A stretch of 62,171 nt of DNA from Alphaproteobacteria bacterium. Lineage in GTDB: Bacteria > Pseudomonadota > Alphaproteobacteria > Rhizobiales > Xanthobacteraceae. The translations under genes and the position numbers were made by a program. Positions 53,426 to 62,033 of the stretch are shown piece by piece. Under the pieces are notes generated by a model. The model was given only the letters and a program-made list of their open reading frames with translations. It was not told the origin of the DNA and searched no databases. The stretch covers positions 1-62,171 of the forward strand of contig JAPLPD010000175.1 in assembly GCA_026400395.1 (NCBI GenBank), read 5' to 3'. How positions within the stretch are numbered: the stretch's first letter is position 1; the number at the start of each line of letters is the position of its first letter.

Positions 53426-55762
53426 ATGGCGCCGACCGGACCATCGTTGATCGGCCGCCGCATGATCCGCGTCGAGGACGGACCCCTGCTGCGCGGGCGC
53501 GGGCGTTTCATCGACGACCTGGATATTCCGGGCGCGCTGCACGTCGCCTTCCTGCGAAGTCCGGTCGCGCACGGCCGGCTCAAAGACATCGACGCCAGCG
53601 CGGCGAAGGCGCTTCCCGGTGTCCACGCGGTGCTGAGCTTCGCCGATCTCCGTCCAGTGCTGACCGGCGACCGGATTCCGCAGGCGCTGCCGTCCGGCGC
53701 GATCCGCTTCGACGTCGATCCGATCGTGCTGGCGAAAGACGAAGTCACCTACGTCGGCGAGCCGGTGGCCATGGTGGTGGCCGACAGCCGCCGCGTCGCC
53801 GAGGACGCGCTTGCGCTGATAGCGCTCGATCTGGACGAATTGCCCGCTGTGACCGATCCGGTCGCCGGGCTCGAGTACGGCGCACCGAAGGCACGGCTCG
53901 ATTGCCCGGATAATCTTGTGGCCCGGCAGAGCATCGACTACGGCGACATCGACGGCGCGTTCGCCAAGGCCGCGCACCGCATCAAGGCGCGCTTTCGCTT
54001 GCACAAGGGCGGCGGCCACTCGATCGAAACCCGCGGAATCGCCGTGCGGATCGATCCGGTGGACGACACGCTGACGATCCATGCCAACACGCAGTTGCCG
54101 CACCGCGCCAAGCAGATCCTCGTCGCCGCGCTCGGCATCGGCGAGCAGCGCATCCGCGTGGTAGCGCCCGATACCGGCGGCGGCTTCGGGCCGAAGGCCG
54201 CGTTTCACCCCGAGGAGTTAGCGCTACCTGCCGCCGCGTTGCTGCTTCGCCGGCCGCTGAAGTGGATCGAGGATCGCCGCGAGAATTTCGTCGCGGCCGT
54301 CGGCGAACGTGACCAGGACTGGGACATGGAGATGGCGGTCGATGCCGGCGGCCGAATGCTCGGGCTGCGCGGACGGCTCTGCCACGATCACGGCTCGTGC
54401 ACGCCCTATGGCGTTGCGCTGGCCTACAACGCCGGCACCAACGTGATCGGCCCGTACGTGCTGCCGACCTATCGCCTGGACATCAACTGGTGCCTGACCA
54501 ATTTCGTACCGTGCGCGCCAACACGCGGCGCCGGCCGGCCGCAGGGAATGTACGTGATGGAACGGCTGCTCGACGCGGTGGCCGAGACGGTCGGCATCGC
54601 CCGCGACGAGGTGCGCCGCCGCAACATGATCCAGCCGACGCAGATGCCCTATGCGACGCCGATCAAGCAGCGCGACGGCTCGACCATGACCTACGACAGC
54701 GGCGACTATCCGGAGTGCCAGCGCCGCGCGCTCGAAGCCGGCGGATGGGCTGATTTCCCGGCACGGCAGGCCGCCGCGCGGAAGGCCGGACGTTACATCG
54801 GCCTCGGTCTCGCCAACTATGTCGAGGCCACCGGACGCGGGCCGTTCGAGAGCGCGGGGCTTCGCGTGGGCGCATCGGGCAAGATCGTCATCACGACCGG
54901 CGCAAGCGCCCAAGGTCAGGGCACAAAGTCGATGCTTGTTCAACTCGCCTGCGACGTTCTCGGCGTCGCGCCGGAGAGCATCGAGGTGATCGCCGGCGAC
55001 ACCGCGGGCATCGCGCTGGGGTTCGGCGCGTTCGCCAGCCGCCAGGCGGTGACCGCCGGTAACGCCGTGCATCAGGCCGCGATCGCCGTGCGCGAAAAGG
55101 CGATCCAGACGGCGGCGGAGATGATGGAGGCGTCGGCCGAGGACTTGGAACTGAAGGACGGCGCGGTGCAGGTCAAGGGCGTACCGCACATGAAACGGAC
55201 TTTGGCGCAGATCGCGCATGCCATCGCGGGCGTTCCTGGCTTCGCGCTGCCAGGCGGCGTAACTCCGGGTCTTGCCGCGTCGATCGACTTCCCTGCCCCG
55301 GCGCTGACCTACTGCAACGGAACGCACATCTGCGAGGCCGAAGCCGATCCGGAAACCGGAATGGTCCGTCTCCTGCGTTACATCGTCGTGCACGATTCCG
55401 GCCGCATCATCAATCCGATGATCGTCGATGGCCAGGTAACGGGCGCGGTCGCGCATGGCATCGGCGCGACGCTGTACGAATGGATGCGCTTCGACTCCCA
55501 GGGCCAACCGCAGACCGTCACCTACGGCGACTACATTTTGCCGAGCAGCGATACGGTGCCGCCGATCGAGGTGATCCACATGGAATCGCCGACGCCGCTC
55601 AACCCACTCGGGGTCAAGGGCGCAGCCGAGAGCGGAACCATCGCGGCGCCGGCGGCGATTGTTTCGGCGGTCGAAGACGCGTTGCATTCGTTCGGGGTGA
55701 GAATCCGCAACCTGCCGCTGACGCCGGAACGGCTGCTCGCATCAATTCAAGCCGCGGGCTAA
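53426..55762 (+). CDS. Molybdopterin-binding large subunit, CoxL family (copy 3, orphan)
   Basis: A 778-residue molybdenum hydroxylase large subunit, more distant from copies 1 and 2. The active-site loop is TRGAGRP (form II-like) and the catalytic glutamate is Glu735 in GVKGAAESG. No small or medium subunit is adjacent, so electrons must leave through subunits encoded elsewhere, perhaps those at 20837-22160. The start at 53426 (MAPTGPSL) gives the family N terminus. It lies beside hydrolase and monooxygenase genes of a putative heteroaromatic pathway. Confidence 0.88.
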   Translation: MAPTGPSLIGRRMIRVEDGPLLRGRGRFIDDLDIPGALHVAFLRSPVAHGRLKDIDASAAKALPGVHAVLSFADLRPVLTGDRIPQALPSGAIRFDVDPIVLAKDEVTYVGEPVAMVVADSRRVAEDALALIALDLDELPAVTDPVAGLEYGAPKARLDCPDNLVARQSIDYGDIDGAFAKAAHRIKARFRLHKGGGHSIETRGIAVRIDPVDDTLTIHANTQLPHRAKQILVAALGIGEQRIRVVAPDTGGGFGPKAAFHPEELALPAAALLLRRPLKWIEDRRENFVAAVGERDQDWDMEMAVDAGGRMLGLRGRLCHDHGSCTPYGVALAYNAGTNVIGPYVLPTYRLDINWCLTNFVPCAPTRGAGRPQGMYVMERLLDAVAETVGIARDEVRRRNMIQPTQMPYATPIKQRDGSTMTYDSGDYPECQRRALEAGGWADFPARQAAARKAGRYIGLGLANYVEATGRGPFESAGLRVGASGKIVITTGASAQGQGTKSMLVQLACDVLGVAPESIEVIAGDTAGIALGFGAFASRQAVTAGNAVHQAAIAVREKAIQTAAEMMEASAEDLELKDGAVQVKGVPHMKRTLAQIAHAIAGVPGFALPGGVTPGLAASIDFPAPALTYCNGTHICEAEADPETGMVRLLRYIVVHDSGRIINPMIVDGQVTGAVAHGIGATLYEWMRFDSQGQPQTVTYGDYILPSSDTVPPIEVIHMESPTPLNPLGVKGAAESGTIAAPAAIVSAVEDALHSFGVRIRNLPLTPERLLASIQAAG

Positions 55763-55940
55763 TTCGCGCAACGTCCATCGTTTACATTTTACAGGTCGTT
55801 CTTGCGCGATCCGCGCGCATTCGACGCGAGCCCATCCTCGAATGCTTGGCTGCCTGCCCGACCGGCGCAGGCCGAAACGGCTTGCGCGACAGGCCGGATC
55901 AATGCGCTATGATGGAGCGTCTAGGGTCGGAGCAAAAACA

Positions 55941-56909
55941 ATGCGTATTCCATTCGTCCTGGCCGCGGCGCTGATCGCAAGCATCGGCGCCGGCGGCGGC
56001 GGCGCTGCGCAAACCTATCCGCAGCGCACCGTGAAGTTCATCCTGCCTTTCGGCCCAGCCAGCGGCACCGACATCACCGCGCGGCTGGTCAGCGAACGGT
56101 TGTCGGCCCGCTGGGGCAAGCCGGTGGTGATCGAGAACCGGCCGGGTGGCGACGGCCTCGTCGCCATCAACGCTTTCATCAGCGCCAACGACGACCATAC
56201 CCTGCTGTGGGTTCCGGTGGGCACCTTCGCGGTGCATCCCTTCGACAAGGAAAAATTGCCCTACGACGCCGACCGCGACCTGATCCCGGTCGCCAACGTC
56301 AGCACGTTGTTCCTGGCGCTTTCGGCACCCACTTCGCTGGGCGTCAACACGTTCCGCGAATTCTTCGAACTGGTGCGCGCCAACCCCGGCAAGTACAACG
56401 CGGCCGCCGCCAACGGCAACGCCGACTTCCTGATGTCGGGCTTCCTCAAGAACAACAATCTCGACATGGCGAAGGTGCCCTATCGTGACATCATGCAGGG
56501 CCCGAACGATCTGTCCGAGAACCGCATCCAATTGCTGTCGTCGTCACTCGCCATCGTGACGCCGCTGTATCAGGCGGGCCGGATCAAGATTCTGGCGGTA
56601 ACCGGCCGCCAGCGCGCGGGAAGCGTCCCCGATGTCCCGACCGTCCGCGAGGCCGGCTACCCGGCGCTTGAGATGGAGAGCATCGGCGGCATCTTCGGGC
56701 CGCGCGGCATGCCGCTCGCCACCCGCGAGCAGATCGCCGCCGACGTCCGTGCCGCGGTGGCGAGCGATCCCAGCATCGCGACCAAACTGCAATCGACCGG
56801 CCAGGTCGTCGATGTGCGCGGGCCGATGGAGTTCGCCGCCGGCATCAAGGAGTTGCAGACCCAGCTTGCCGGCATCGCCAAGGTTCTCGGCTTGAAGGCC
56901 GCGCAATAG
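55941..56909 (+). CDS. Tripartite tricarboxylate transporter receptor (Bug/TctC family), 4 of 7
   Basis: A 322-residue periplasmic receptor with signal peptide (hydrophobic to about residue 20, then AAQTYPQR). Its core FGPASGTDITARL, IENRPGGDGLVAINAF and SANDDHTLLW is nearly the same as that of the receptor two genes downstream (57967-58935), so these two are recent paralogues. It lies 178 bp after CoxL copy 3 and begins a run of three receptors before UbiD. Confidence 0.9.
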   Translation: MRIPFVLAAALIASIGAGGGGAAQTYPQRTVKFILPFGPASGTDITARLVSERLSARWGKPVVIENRPGGDGLVAINAFISANDDHTLLWVPVGTFAVHPFDKEKLPYDADRDLIPVANVSTLFLALSAPTSLGVNTFREFFELVRANPGKYNAAAANGNADFLMSGFLKNNNLDMAKVPYRDIMQGPNDLSENRIQLLSSSLAIVTPLYQAGRIKILAVTGRQRAGSVPDVPTVREAGYPALEMESIGGIFGPRGMPLATREQIAADVRAAVASDPSIATKLQSTGQVVDVRGPMEFAAGIKELQTQLAGIAKVLGLKAAQ

Positions 56910-56972
56910 ACGGCGGCAACGACGCCGGCCAGATAAGAACAAGATGAGAATAGGACGATCCGGGAGGACAAT

Positions 56973-57938
56973 TTGCAACGCATCGCCACGGCCTTGGCGG
57001 CCTTCGCTACCGCTGTTCTGGCTGGCGGACCGGCCGCCGCCGAATGGCCGGACAAGCCGGTCCGCGTCGTCGTTCCCTACGCGGCGGGCGGCGCCAACGA
57101 CCTGCTCGGCCGGGTGTTCGCCGAGCAGCTCAGCCGCACCTTCGGACAGCAGTTCTTCGTCGAGAATCGCACCGGCGGCGGCGGCCTGATCGGTACCGAA
57201 GCGGTGGCACGCGCGGCCCCGGATGGCTTCACGCTGATCATTTCCGGCATGCCGTCCCATGTGCTGGGGCCGGCGATGAACAAGAACGCGAGCTTCGACC
57301 CGATCAAGGATTTCACGCACATGGCCTATCTCGGCGGACCGCCCAACGTGTTCGTCGTGCATCCGTCGCTCGGCATCGGCAGTTTCAAGGAATTGCTAGC
57401 GCTGATGAAGAGCCAGCCTGACGGCGTGCAATATGTCTCGCCGAGCATCGGCTCGGTCGGCAACATGGTGGCCGAGTACGTCGCCGACAAGGAAAAGGTA
57501 AAGCTCACTCACATCGTCTATCGCGGCGGTGGATCCGCGATCCAGGATCTGGTCGCCGGCCACGTGAAGGTCGGCAGCATGACGCTATCGACCACGCAGC
57601 CGCACATCCTCGCCGGCAAGCTGAAGCCGGTGGCGATCTCCTCGGAAAAGCGCGTGCCGGAGTTTCCCGACGTGCCGACGCTGGTCGAACTCGGCTATCC
57701 CGGCCTGGTCGTGCGGACCTGGTATTCGCTGTCAGGCCCCGCGGGAATTCCGCGCGACATCGTGGACAAGCTCAATGCCGCCGTAAACAAGGCGATGGCG
57801 CTGCCCGAGGTCCAGAAGCATCTGACCGTCGAGATGGTGCAGACCGAAGCCATGACGCCCGCGCAGATTACCGCGTTCATGCAACGCGAGGTGGACCAAT
57901 GGGCGCCGACGGCACGGCGCATCGCCGAAACGAAATGA
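56973..57938 (+). CDS. Tripartite tricarboxylate transporter receptor (Bug/TctC family), 5 of 7
   Basis: A 321-residue periplasmic receptor starting with TTG at 56973 behind CGGGAGGA, which decides this rare start. The signal peptide ends near PAAAEW. Core motifs RVVVPYAAGGANDLLGR, VENRTGGGGLIGTE and PDGFTLIIS are complete. It is clearly different from the two receptors that flank it, so the three-receptor array is not a simple tandem duplication. Confidence 0.9.
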   Translation: MQRIATALAAFATAVLAGGPAAAEWPDKPVRVVVPYAAGGANDLLGRVFAEQLSRTFGQQFFVENRTGGGGLIGTEAVARAAPDGFTLIISGMPSHVLGPAMNKNASFDPIKDFTHMAYLGGPPNVFVVHPSLGIGSFKELLALMKSQPDGVQYVSPSIGSVGNMVAEYVADKEKVKLTHIVYRGGGSAIQDLVAGHVKVGSMTLSTTQPHILAGKLKPVAISSEKRVPEFPDVPTLVELGYPGLVVRTWYSLSGPAGIPRDIVDKLNAAVNKAMALPEVQKHLTVEMVQTEAMTPAQITAFMQREVDQWAPTARRIAETK

Positions 57939-57966
57939 ACCCGATCTCGCCAACGGAGAAGACGTC

Positions 57967-58935
57967 ATGCGTCGTTTTCTGATCGCCCTCGCCGCAATGG
58001 TGCTGACCTGGGCCACGGCGTCCGCGCAAACCTATCCGCAGCGCCCTGCCCGCTTAGTCCTGCAGTTCGGCCCCGGTGCCGGCGCCGATATCACTGCGCG
58101 TCTGCTGGGCGACCGGCTGTCCGCCCGCTGGGGCAAGGCGGTCATCATCGAGAACCGGCCCGGCGGCGACGGCCTCGTCGCGATCAACGCATTCACCAGC
58201 GCCAGCGACGACCACACGCTGCTGTTCGTGCCGACCTCCGCCTTCACCGCCCATCCCTACACCCACGACAAGCTGCCGTACGACTCCGAGCGCGACCTCG
58301 TTCCGATCGTGAGCGTGACGACCATCGTGGTCTCTTTCGCGGTACCGGGGGACTCGGAGGTCAAGTCGCTTGGCGAATTCGTGGCGCTGGCCCGCGCCAA
58401 GCCCGATACGATGAACGTCGCGGCCGCACCCGGAAATTCCGATCTGATGATCTCGAGCTTCATCAAGACGCAAAATCTTCCGGTCGCCAAAGTGCCCTAT
58501 CGCGACATCCTGCAGGCGCCCAACGACCTCGCACAGGGCCGCCTGGACGCGCTGCTGACCTCGTACGCCGCCATGTCCGGGCTGATCCAGTCCGGCAAGA
58601 TCAAAGTGCTCGCGGTCACCAGCAAGAAGCGGGTCGGCATCCTGCCGGACATTCCGACCGTCACCGAAGCCGGCTTTCCGTTTCTGGGCATGGACAGCCT
58701 GATCGGCATCTACGGGCCGCGCGGCATGCCGGACGCTCTGCGCGACAAGATCGCGGCGGACGTGCGGGCTGTCATCGCGGCCGATCCGACCATCGCGCAG
58801 CGGCTGGGCGCCACCGCGCAGGTCGTCGATGTTCGCGGCCCGGCCGAGTTTTCCGCCGGCATCAAGGAAATGCGGGATCAACTCGCAGACGTCGCCAAAG
58901 TGCTAGGTATCAAGGCCGCACAACAAACTCAGTAA
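57967..58935 (+). CDS. Tripartite tricarboxylate transporter receptor (Bug/TctC family), 6 of 7
   Basis: A 322-residue periplasmic receptor with signal peptide ending near ATASAQ. It is a close paralogue of 55941-56909 (shared RLSARWGK, IENRPGGDGLVAINAF, VPYRDI, IYGPRGMP versus IFGPRGMP). It is 28 bp after the previous receptor and 21 bp before the UbiD gene, so receptor and decarboxylase are probably co-expressed, pointing to an aromatic acid ligand. Confidence 0.9.
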   Translation: MRRFLIALAAMVLTWATASAQTYPQRPARLVLQFGPGAGADITARLLGDRLSARWGKAVIIENRPGGDGLVAINAFTSASDDHTLLFVPTSAFTAHPYTHDKLPYDSERDLVPIVSVTTIVVSFAVPGDSEVKSLGEFVALARAKPDTMNVAAAPGNSDLMISSFIKTQNLPVAKVPYRDILQAPNDLAQGRLDALLTSYAAMSGLIQSGKIKVLAVTSKKRVGILPDIPTVTEAGFPFLGMDSLIGIYGPRGMPDALRDKIAADVRAVIAADPTIAQRLGATAQVVDVRGPAEFSAGIKEMRDQLADVAKVLGIKAAQQTQ

Positions 58936-58956
58936 CCGGTTAAAGGAACTTCTGGA

Positions 58957-60450
58957 ATGAACGACAGCGGCAACGCGCCCAAAAGCAACGTCGACGCCCG
59001 CATCGCCTATGACGACCTGCGCGAATGGCTGGCCCGCGCCGAACTGCTCGGCGAAGTGCGGCATGTGCAGGGCGCCGGCTGGCAGGAGGACATCGGCCTC
59101 GCCGCCGAGGCGATCCTGCGCGAGGAGAACGGGCCTTGCGTGGTGTTCGACGAGGTGCCCGGCAGCCCGAAGGGCTTTCGTGTGTTGCTGAATATGTTCG
59201 CCGGCGTTCGGCGCAACATGACGCTCGGCTTCCCCGATCATCTGAGCAAGTGGGAACTCTCCGACGCCTTCCGTCAGGCTTATCTCCAGGAGCAGAAACC
59301 GATCCCGCACCAGATCGTCGAGGACGGACCCATTTTCGAGAACATCGTCACCGGCGACGCGATCGACGTCACCAAGTTTCCGTCGCCGGTCTGGCACGAG
59401 CTCGACGGCGGCCGCTACATCGGCACCGGCACCTACAGCATCACCCGCGATCCGGAGGAGAACTGGCTGAACGCCGGCGCCTACCGGGCGATGGTGCACG
59501 ACAAGACCTCCGTTGGCATCCTGATGGCGGCGGGCCATCACGCAGCCATTCATTGCGAGAAATATTTCAAGCGCGGCGAGCCGATGCCGGTCGCGATGGT
59601 GCTGGGCGGCGATCCGCTGTGCTTTTTCTACGGCGGCCTCGAAGCCCCCTACGGGGTTTTCGAGATCGACGTGGTCGGTGGCCTGCGCGGCAAGGCGATG
59701 AAGATGGTCAAGGGCAAGGTCACGGGCCTGCCCTTCCCGGCCGGCGCCGAAATCGTGCTGGAAGGCTTCGTCACGCCGGACAAGCGCCTGGTCGAAGGGC
59801 CGTTCGGCGAATGGACCGGCCACTACGCCGGCGGCGCCAAGCTCTGCACCGTGCTGGACGTGAAGGCGATCTATCACCGCAACGATCCGATCCTGCTGGG
59901 CGTTCCACCGATGGGTGGCGGACCGGACGAGATGGCCCGCTACCGCGCCGTGATGCGCTCGGCCACCATCAAGCAGAACATCGCCAACGCCGGCGTCCCG
60001 GGCGTGTCGCAGGTGTGGTGCCACGAGATCGGCGGCGCGCGCATGTTCCACGGCATCGCCATCAAGCAGCGCTATCCAGGCCACGCCGTACAGGCCGGCC
60101 ACATCGCCGCGCAATGCGGCGCCTCAGCTTACGCTTCGAAGTACGTGGTGGTGGTGGATGACGACGTGGATGTCACCAATCTCGACCACCTGCTGTGGGC
60201 CATGCTGACCCGCACCGACCCAAAGGAATCGATCCAGTTCATCGAGGGCTCGTGGGATTCGCCGGCCGATCCGCGGCTGTCGCCTGAAAAGCGCGCCAAG
60301 GGCGACATGACCCATTCGGTCGCCATCATCGACGCGTGCCGGCCGTGGTCATGGCGCGACAAGTTCCCGCCAACCAACACGCCGAGCGCCGAGGTCGCGC
60401 GCAAGGCCAAGGAGAAGTTCGGCTGGCTGCTGGACGGAAAGGCGAAATAG
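58957..60450 (+). CDS. UbiD family prenyl-FMN-dependent decarboxylase
   Basis: A 497-residue UbiD-fold (de)carboxylase that uses prenylated FMN. The cofactor and metal site is visible: Asn172 in NAGAYRAMVHDK, the GHHAAIH histidine, the glutamate of EAPYGVFEID, and the catalytic region EGPFGEWTGHY with its acid near residue 284. It should decarboxylate an aromatic or unsaturated carboxylic acid. No ubiX (prenyltransferase) lies in the window. Its stop codon directly abuts the stop of the convergent receptor gene (60450/60451). Confidence 0.9.
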   Translation: MNDSGNAPKSNVDARIAYDDLREWLARAELLGEVRHVQGAGWQEDIGLAAEAILREENGPCVVFDEVPGSPKGFRVLLNMFAGVRRNMTLGFPDHLSKWELSDAFRQAYLQEQKPIPHQIVEDGPIFENIVTGDAIDVTKFPSPVWHELDGGRYIGTGTYSITRDPEENWLNAGAYRAMVHDKTSVGILMAAGHHAAIHCEKYFKRGEPMPVAMVLGGDPLCFFYGGLEAPYGVFEIDVVGGLRGKAMKMVKGKVTGLPFPAGAEIVLEGFVTPDKRLVEGPFGEWTGHYAGGAKLCTVLDVKAIYHRNDPILLGVPPMGGGPDEMARYRAVMRSATIKQNIANAGVPGVSQVWCHEIGGARMFHGIAIKQRYPGHAVQAGHIAAQCGASAYASKYVVVVDDDVDVTNLDHLLWAMLTRTDPKESIQFIEGSWDSPADPRLSPEKRAKGDMTHSVAIIDACRPWSWRDKFPPTNTPSAEVARKAKEKFGWLLDGKAK

Positions 60451-61446
60451 CTACAGCGGCTTGGAGCTAAGTTGCGCGAGGATCGGCTTCCAGCGCACCA
60501 CTTCCTTGGCGATGTAGTCCGCCGCCGAAGCCGCATCGGAGGTTGCCAGGGTTTCGTATCCGCTCTTCTGAAAGTTCTGCTTCAGCTCGGGGTCCTGCAT
60601 CGCGAGCTTTGTCGCCTCTTCGATCTTGGCGATGATCGGCTTCGGCGTCTTGGCCGGAGCGAACAACCCGAAGAACAGACGGGCCACCAGATCGGGATAG
60701 CCTTGCTCGGCGCCGGTCGGGATGTCCGGCATCGCCGACAATCGCCGCTCCGCCGCGACCGCGAGAATCTTGAGCTTGCCTTGCTTGTGCAACTCCCAGA
60801 GTTGTTCCGACATCATCGGCGTGGACAGCGGCACCTGCCCGGACAGAGCATCGATCAGCGCCGGCCCGCCGCCCTTGTACGGGATGTGCACGATCTCCGG
60901 CACGCCCGCCAGATTCTTGAACAACTCGCCCGCGAGATTGTAGATGGTTCCCGCTCCCGCCGAGCCGTAGTTCATGGTTGCCTTGTGCACCTTGGTATAG
61001 GCCACGAGCTCGCGGAGATTGGAAACCGGAACCGTCGGGTGGACCACGATCGACGCCGGAGAGTCGCAGAGGATGGCGATCGGATCGAAGCTCGCCACCG
61101 GGTCGTAGGTCTGCGGCGCAAGCAATGGACTGATGACCAACTCGCTGTTGGTGCCGAACAGCAGCGTGTAGCCATCGGCGACCGCTCGGGCCGCCGAAGC
61201 CGCGCCGATCACGCCGCCTCCGCCGCCCATGTTCTCGATGTAGATCGAGCCGAGCGTCTTGCCCGCCTTGCCGCTCCATTCTCTCGCAATGATATCGACA
61301 ACGCCGCCCGCCGGGCGCGGCACGATCAATTTGATGGCGCGCTCGGGATAACCGGGCTGGGCCCCGGCCGGGCTGGATAGAACCGCGGCAAGGCCGCCTG
61401 CTCCCAACTGCAAGAACTCACGACGCTTCAATGCCCACTCCTTCAC
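60451..61446 (-). CDS. Tripartite tricarboxylate transporter receptor (Bug/TctC family), 7 of 7
   Basis: A 331-residue periplasmic receptor with a twin-arginine signal (KRREFLQLG) and AxA end (PAGAQ). The core KLIVPRPAGGVVDIIAR, IENMGGGGGVIGAAS and ADGYTLLFG is complete. It starts 5 bp after the end of the cyclodeaminase-family gene, so both belong to one operon whose promoter now lies beyond the IS copy. Expression may have been altered by the insertion. Confidence 0.9.
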   Translation of the reverse strand: MKEWALKRREFLQLGAGGLAAVLSSPAGAQPGYPERAIKLIVPRPAGGVVDIIAREWSGKAGKTLGSIYIENMGGGGGVIGAASAARAVADGYTLLFGTNSELVISPLLAPQTYDPVASFDPIAILCDSPASIVVHPTVPVSNLRELVAYTKVHKATMNYGSAGAGTIYNLAGELFKNLAGVPEIVHIPYKGGGPALIDALSGQVPLSTPMMSEQLWELHKQGKLKILAVAAERRLSAMPDIPTGAEQGYPDLVARLFFGLFAPAKTPKPIIAKIEEATKLAMQDPELKQNFQKSGYETLATSDAASAADYIAKEVVRWKPILAQLSSKPL

Positions 61447-61451
61447 TTATT

Positions 61452-62033
61452 TTAGTGCTCCCCGAAAGGCATCTCGGTGCCGATCCCGCGGCTGCGCGCC
61501 CGCTGATAGACCCAGTGCCCGATGCCGACGTCGAGCAAGGCGAGCCCCGCGGACTCGTAGAGAATGATCTCGTCGTCGGAGGTACGCCCAGGCTTCTTGC
61601 CGGCGGCAACGTCGCAAATGTCCGCGACCACGTCTTCCGGACCGAAACGGCCGCTGGCGACCAGGGTGTTGAACGGCTTGCGTGGCGGCTCGTCGCCGAG
61701 CACCTGCTCCGGCGCCGACAAGTAAACCCTCGAACGCAGCACGGTCTCCTCGTCGAACTCGCCCGGCGCAAGCGACATCATCAAAACGCCGGGCTCAATC
61801 CAGTCGGCTTCGAACACGATGGTGTTTCCCGATGTCGCCGTGACCATGATGTCGGCGCCACGCACCGCCTCGCGGCCGCTGGCGCACGCCACTACTTCGA
61901 TGCCGAGCGCGGCGCGCATGTCTTCGCAAAAGCCCTTTACATTAGCCGGATCGCGACTGAACACCTGGATTCGCTTGATCGGCCGCACCGCGCACACCGA
62001 CTGCACCATGCCGCGCGCATAGCGGCCGCTGCC
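61452..62033 (-). pseudogene. Ornithine cyclodeaminase/mu-crystallin family protein, 5'-truncated by IS
   Basis: The C-terminal part (about 193 residues) of an NAD(P)-dependent ornithine cyclodeaminase/mu-crystallin/ketimine-reductase family protein. The retained part begins inside the dinucleotide-binding loop (AGSGRYARGMVQ) and runs through VFSRDPAN, GADIMVTATSG and the GIGHWVYQRARSRGIG end. The N-terminal substrate domain and first strand are missing because the IS copy starts at 62034. The frame extends into the IS to 62069 with an ATG there. Such a fragment cannot bind NAD normally and is probably non-functional. Confidence 0.85.
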
